Shown here piece by piece: positions 61,150-64,000 of a stretch of DNA of 64,000 bases (its first letter is position 1; each line of letters starts with the position of its first letter). The stretch comes from Hufsiella arboris (GTDB taxonomy: Bacteria > Bacteroidota > Bacteroidia > Sphingobacteriales > Sphingobacteriaceae), in the NCBI RefSeq assembly GCF_009834875.1, contig NZ_WVHT01000004.1:1-64000 (forward strand), given 5' to 3'. A model generated the notes under the pieces. That model was not told the DNA's origin, made no database searches, and was given only the letters and a program-made list of their open reading frames with translations. The position numbers and the translations under genes were made by a program.

Positions 61150-61577
61150 TGGTTACCAGTACTTGTAATAAAGTTACAACTGGCAACGGAGTTAGCGCTT
61201 ACCTTTTACTTATCGTGAAAATTTTGTGCAGTTTTCAGAATAAACTGGTAAAGGCATTTGCTGCGGTAATATTCCCGATCAACCGGGAGCTGCTGCGGCA
61301 CCAGTGTTTATTACATAATGGTTTGTCTTTCTACGATTATCTGTTGCGTACAAACCCGTTTTTGTAACGGTGGTTTTCAATGGACAGAGCTTTCATTTTA
61401 AACCTGATGGAAACGGCAGCCCCGAGGTACGAGGGCTACAGTGCACAGCAGGACTATCGGCCGATAGCTGTAGAAACGTTCATTTTCAAAATATAAACGT
61501 AATAAAACTCAAAGAATGAGCCAGATAAGTCAAAACTGATTTCTGATACCTTAAACCTGATACCACATATCCAACGC
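61150..61577. other. intergenic region: second copy of the NHL upstream block and repeat R5
   Basis: Contains a TAACTTTA box (61176-61169 minus) with the near-palindrome GTTAC-N5-GCAAC (61173-61187), the TCCCG/CGGGA hairpin near 61273-61288, the shared block and repeat R5. Between R5 and the PNPOx-like gene there is nothing else I can name. Confidence 0.55.
61392..61468 (+). repeat. dispersed repeat R5
   Basis: Full copy, nearly identical to R4, ending in the CTATCGGCCGATAG palindrome (61454-61467). It is followed by ACGTTCATTTTC, as R3 is in similar form. Confidence 0.85.
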
Positions 61578-62084
61578 TTAAACTTTCAGCTTCCCCTCCA
61601 CCGCATTTGCATCTTTTTTGCCACTTACCGCCGATGCCAGTATGCTTACCAGGGTAACCAGTTTATTATGCTTCGTATCCCAATAATACACGTCCTGAGG
61701 TTTAACTCTGATAGCAGAAACAGCTGGATCGTCGGCGCCCTGTTTGAACCAGGCTTTCGCGATAGGTGTCCACACTTTTTCTACCTCAGCGTGGTCACGG
61801 TATATTTCAGCCTCCCCAAAAACGCTCAGGTATTCGGCAGCTCCTTTGTTGGAGTAGAACAACTGAACACGCTTATCTTCTTTGATCTCAATATTCTTAT
61901 CGCTGTTCTTATTGCTCAAAAACCAGATATTTCCTTCGTCGTCCACATCGGCAGTTCCCATCGGCCTGCTGGTAAGTGGTAATTCAGTAAGGTTGGTTAC
62001 GAACATGCAAATGCCGGCATCTTGAGCTAATTCTTTGATTTTTTCTACGGCCTCTTTTGAAACCAGGTTCTCAATGTTTTCCAT
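61578..62084 (-). CDS. pyridoxamine 5'-phosphate oxidase-like protein (general stress protein 26 type)
   Basis: A 168-residue split-barrel flavin-binding family protein. Blocks: VEKIKELAQDAGICMFVTNL, LPLTSRPMGTADVDDEGNIWFLSNKNSDKNIEIKEDKRVQLFYSN, and a late RVKPQDVYYWDTKHNKLV. Such proteins are stress-induced in many bacteria but lack the full PdxH site; flavin or F420 binding is possible. Its last 15 residues recur in the decayed ORF at 58425. Confidence 0.9.
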   Translation of the reverse strand: MENIENLVSKEAVEKIKELAQDAGICMFVTNLTELPLTSRPMGTADVDDEGNIWFLSNKNSDKNIEIKEDKRVQLFYSNKGAAEYLSVFGEAEIYRDHAEVEKVWTPIAKAWFKQGADDPAVSAIRVKPQDVYYWDTKHNKLVTLVSILASAVSGKKDANAVEGKLKV

Positions 62085-62105
62085 GATGATAGATAGATGT
62101 GTATG

Positions 62106-62279
62106 TTAATGTTTTTGCAGCGTATCGTTTTTCGACTTAATAGCCGACGTATCCTTGTCTTCATTCCGCGTACCTTTCGGGATATTGTGCCTTCCTCCCG
62201 GATCAACGGATTTCACCGCGGTTTTGCAGGCTGCCGCAGATGCGATCAGGGCAACAATTATGAACAACTTTGCTTTCAT
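62106..62279 (-). CDS. small lipoprotein, 57 residues
   Basis: From MKAKLFIIVALIASAAAC, a signal peptide with lipobox SAAAC, followed by a short polar chain (KTAVKSVDPGGRHNIPKGTRNEDKDTSAIKSKNDTLQKH) with no fold signature. A longer frame to 62381 would place 34 residues before the signal peptide and overlap the MFS gene, so it is not used. Lies 22 bp upstream of the PNPOx-like gene on the same strand and may be cotranscribed with it. Confidence 0.65.
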   Translation of the reverse strand: MKAKLFIIVALIASAAACKTAVKSVDPGGRHNIPKGTRNEDKDTSAIKSKNDTLQKH

Positions 62280-62313
62280 GATTATCCTTGATTGAGTAAG
62301 GATAACAGCGGTA

Positions 62314-63498
62314 TCAGGAAGTGGTTTGCAAATTTGCAGTTTGGTTTTTTTTATAAGTGAAGATATATACGGCGAGTGCACACAGCAGCAAAACGATCAA
62401 ACCGAGGCACACTCCATGCCAGCCGCTCCATTTCCATAGAGCGAGGCTCATCGCACTACCTGCTGATGTACCCACAAAACTAGCCGTCATGAACACTGTA
62501 TTGAGCCTGTTGCGCGCTTCGGGAATAAGCGCATAAACACGTGTCTGGTTCGACACATGCACTCCCTGCTGACCAAGGTCGAGCAGCAATATGCCAAAAA
62601 TGAACAGGTACAAATGTGTACCGAAAAAGTAGAAGATAAGTAACGCAATCAAAAGGATGAGCAACCCATAACCCACAGCGATACGTGGGTTTTTCTTATC
62701 GCCGATTCGCCCGACGAGCGGAGCTGCCATGGCTCCCATCGCACCTGCCAACCCGAATAAACCGATCTGGTCAGCGCGAAAGTAATACGGCGCACCATCA
62801 AGAAGTAAAACCATGCTCGTCCAGAATGCACCGAAAATGGAGAACGCCAGCGCGTTGATGGCCGAGGCTTCCCGAAGTTCGGGCAGCTCGCGGGTAAGTT
62901 TCACGAGTGAAGCCATCAGATCCTTGTATTTTCCGTTAAATGTTGGCCGGCTTTCCGGAAAACGTTTCTTAATTAGAAGCATCAGTAAACTGCAAATCAC
63001 AGCTGCGATCCAAAACATGGCACGCCAGCCGAACAGTTGCCCGATGATTCCGCTTAAGGTTCGCGATAGTAAGATACCGATCAACAAGCCGCTCATAATT
63101 GTGCCGATCACTTTTCCGCGTTCCGTCGGCTCGGCAAGATGAGCAGCGAGCGGAAGAATAAGCTGCGGAACTACCGAGCTGAACCCAATAATTACCGAAG
63201 CGATGCATAATATTGTGAAACCAGGTGATAGGGCTGCAGCAATTAAGGCCGCGATGGCTAACAAGGTTGTATATAGTATCTGGGTTTTACGTTCCAGCCT
63301 GTCGCCAAGCGGTACCAGGAATAGCAAACCCAAAGCGTAACCGGCTTGGGTCAGATAAGTTATGCGTCCGGCATCACTTTCGGCGATGTTAAATTCTTTA
63401 GCGATAAGAATGATCAGCGGCTGGCAGTAATAAATATTCGCCACGATGAGGCCGGTCGTAAAAGCCATCAGAATGATATCGGTTTTCTTAAGTTGCAT
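62314..63498 (-). CDS. MFS transporter (DHA1-like)
   Basis: About 394 residues with 12 membrane segments. FTTGLIVANIYYCQPLIILIAKEFNI opens it; LFLVPLGDRLERKTQI is the segment 2-3 loop with the D-R-x-x-R/K motif, and the mirrored GRIGDKKNPRIAVG occurs after segment 8. LIVANIYYCQPL is typical of a Bacteroidota/Proteobacteria exporter group. The start at 63498 is preferred over 63516. It diverges from galK. Confidence 0.88.
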   Translation of the reverse strand: MQLKKTDIILMAFTTGLIVANIYYCQPLIILIAKEFNIAESDAGRITYLTQAGYALGLLFLVPLGDRLERKTQILYTTLLAIAALIAAALSPGFTILCIASVIIGFSSVVPQLILPLAAHLAEPTERGKVIGTIMSGLLIGILLSRTLSGIIGQLFGWRAMFWIAAVICSLLMLLIKKRFPESRPTFNGKYKDLMASLVKLTRELPELREASAINALAFSIFGAFWTSMVLLLDGAPYYFRADQIGLFGLAGAMGAMAAPLVGRIGDKKNPRIAVGYGLLILLIALLIFYFFGTHLYLFIFGILLLDLGQQGVHVSNQTRVYALIPEARNRLNTVFMTASFVGTSAGSAMSLALWKWSGWHGVCLGLIVLLLCALAVYIFTYKKNQTANLQTTS

Positions 63499-63570
63499 GT
63501 TTGCAAATAACGTCATAAAGACACTTCTATCAGCACTTTTTTTTATCTTTAGCGCCTTATACCAACGAAT

Positions 63571-64000
63571 ATGACAGACGAATTAGCCAAAAATTTCAGG
63601 GAGATTTTCCAACATGAGCATCAGGATATTTTCTTTGCTCCGGGACGCGTAAACCTTATCGGTGAGCATATCGATTATAACGGCGGACTGGTGATGCCGG
63701 CTGCGATTACGTTCGGAACCTACCTGTTGACCGCGCCGAACACTATCGGCAAGTTTCGTATGAGAAGCATAAACTTTGACGAATCGTTGGATATAGATGT
63801 TCAGAATTCCTATTCAAAAAAAGACGAAAGCTGGTTCTATTATCCGCTTGGTGTAATTGACCGCTTCGCTAAAGCCGGTTTCGAGCTGAAAGGCCTCGAC
63901 ATGCTGTACTTCGGAAATATTCCTATCGGCTCAGGTCTATCGTCTTCTGCTTCTATTGAAGTGGTGACGGCTTTTGCCTTAAACCAACTTACAAATGCAG
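63571..64000 (+). CDS. galK: galactokinase, 3' end outside window
   Basis: The first 143 codons of GalK, which phosphorylates galactose in the Leloir pathway. The galactokinase signature GRVNLIGEHIDYNGGLVMPAA lies at residues 26-46, and the GHMP ATP-binding loop IPIGSGLSSSASIEV follows near residue 120. The frame stays open to base 64000, so the gene continues beyond the window. It diverges from the MFS exporter gene. Confidence 0.93.
   Translation, partial: MTDELAKNFREIFQHEHQDIFFAPGRVNLIGEHIDYNGGLVMPAAITFGTYLLTAPNTIGKFRMRSINFDESLDIDVQNSYSKKDESWFYYPLGVIDRFAKAGFELKGLDMLYFGNIPIGSGLSSSASIEVVTAFALNQLTNA

Larger units (their letters stand above)
58591..61468. repeat. tandem duplication of a roughly 1.4-kb NHL-lipoprotein unit
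   Basis: Unit 1 (58591-59970) and unit 2 (60073-61468) each contain an NHL gene, a closely matching upstream region of about 240 bp (including the 16-bp hairpin TCCCGATCAACCGGGA), and a dispersed repeat at the far end (R4, R5). The upstream regions are more alike than parts of the coding regions. Confidence 0.8.

Noticed and set aside
57842-61577. CRISPR array, suggested by the recurring repeat
   Set aside because: Copies are irregularly spaced by hundreds of bases, one is inverted, and there are no uniform spacers or cas genes.
62314-62381. Extended start (62381) for the small lipoprotein
   Set aside because: It would overlap the MFS gene and put a non-signal segment before an obvious lipoprotein signal peptide.

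Overview
The window looks like chromosomal DNA from a Bacteroidota member of the Sphingobacteriaceae (Mucilaginibacter/Pedobacter type). The reasons are the many Bacteroidota -7 promoter boxes (TAnnTTTG) just upstream of starts, the lack of Shine-Dalgarno sequences, and family content typical of this group (DUF2807 head-GIN lipoprotein, META-domain lipoprotein, 390-residue Lgt, MtaB, class 1 FBPase, SASA esterase, NHL-repeat lipoproteins). The genus is an inference; no rRNA gene is present.

Layout. 1-800: 3' part of a REP-associated tyrosine transposase followed by REP-like hairpins and direct repeats. 0.8-13.6 kb: SASA esterase, a large orphan protein with a duplicated domain, DUF2807 lipoprotein, RecQ, a propeller-amidohydrolase and small genes. 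13.6-19.4 kb: complex I genes nuoA-nuoB and nuoC-nuoD, separated by purK-purE, a YqgE/AlgH gene and pdxH. 19.4-22.1 kb: an ECF sigma factor, a membrane-anchored HtrA-like protease whose cytoplasmic part resembles an anti-sigma domain, and three paralogous small lipoproteins. A shared promoter-like motif precedes the sigma gene and two lipoproteins, so this may be a self-contained envelope-stress module. 22.1-28.7 kb: a tetR-tolC-hlyD-acrB type RND efflux operon. 28.7-43.3 kb: housekeeping genes (GDPD, purB, nfu, inositol phosphatase, lgt, mtaB, ubiX, tRNA-His, a glycosidase-like protein, rnhA, fbp, a phosphoesterase, a tRNA methyltransferase, purL), with a candidate small RNA near 35.95 kb and a 40-residue lysine-rich protein gene. 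43.4-50 kb: deacetylase, TspO-like protein, PAP2, NlpC/P60 and small hypotheticals. 50.2-52.9 kb: mutS.

52.9-62 kb is the accessory part. It has a G-quadruplex-type tract, a decayed NHL gene, an AT-rich two-gene ATPase + DUF4435 module that matches the composition of PARIS (AriA/AriB) anti-phage systems, decayed coding DNA, an MFS transporter, and a tandemly duplicated NHL-lipoprotein unit. That unit sits among five copies of a roughly 75-bp dispersed repeat with internal hairpins. The window ends with a PNPOx-like protein, a small lipoprotein, another MFS transporter and the start of galK.

The best candidates for a closer look are the PARIS-like pair, the sigma/HtrA/lipoprotein module with its shared promoter motif, the dispersed repeat family and the candidate minus-strand sRNA. 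All calls come from reading the sequence; no database search was run.
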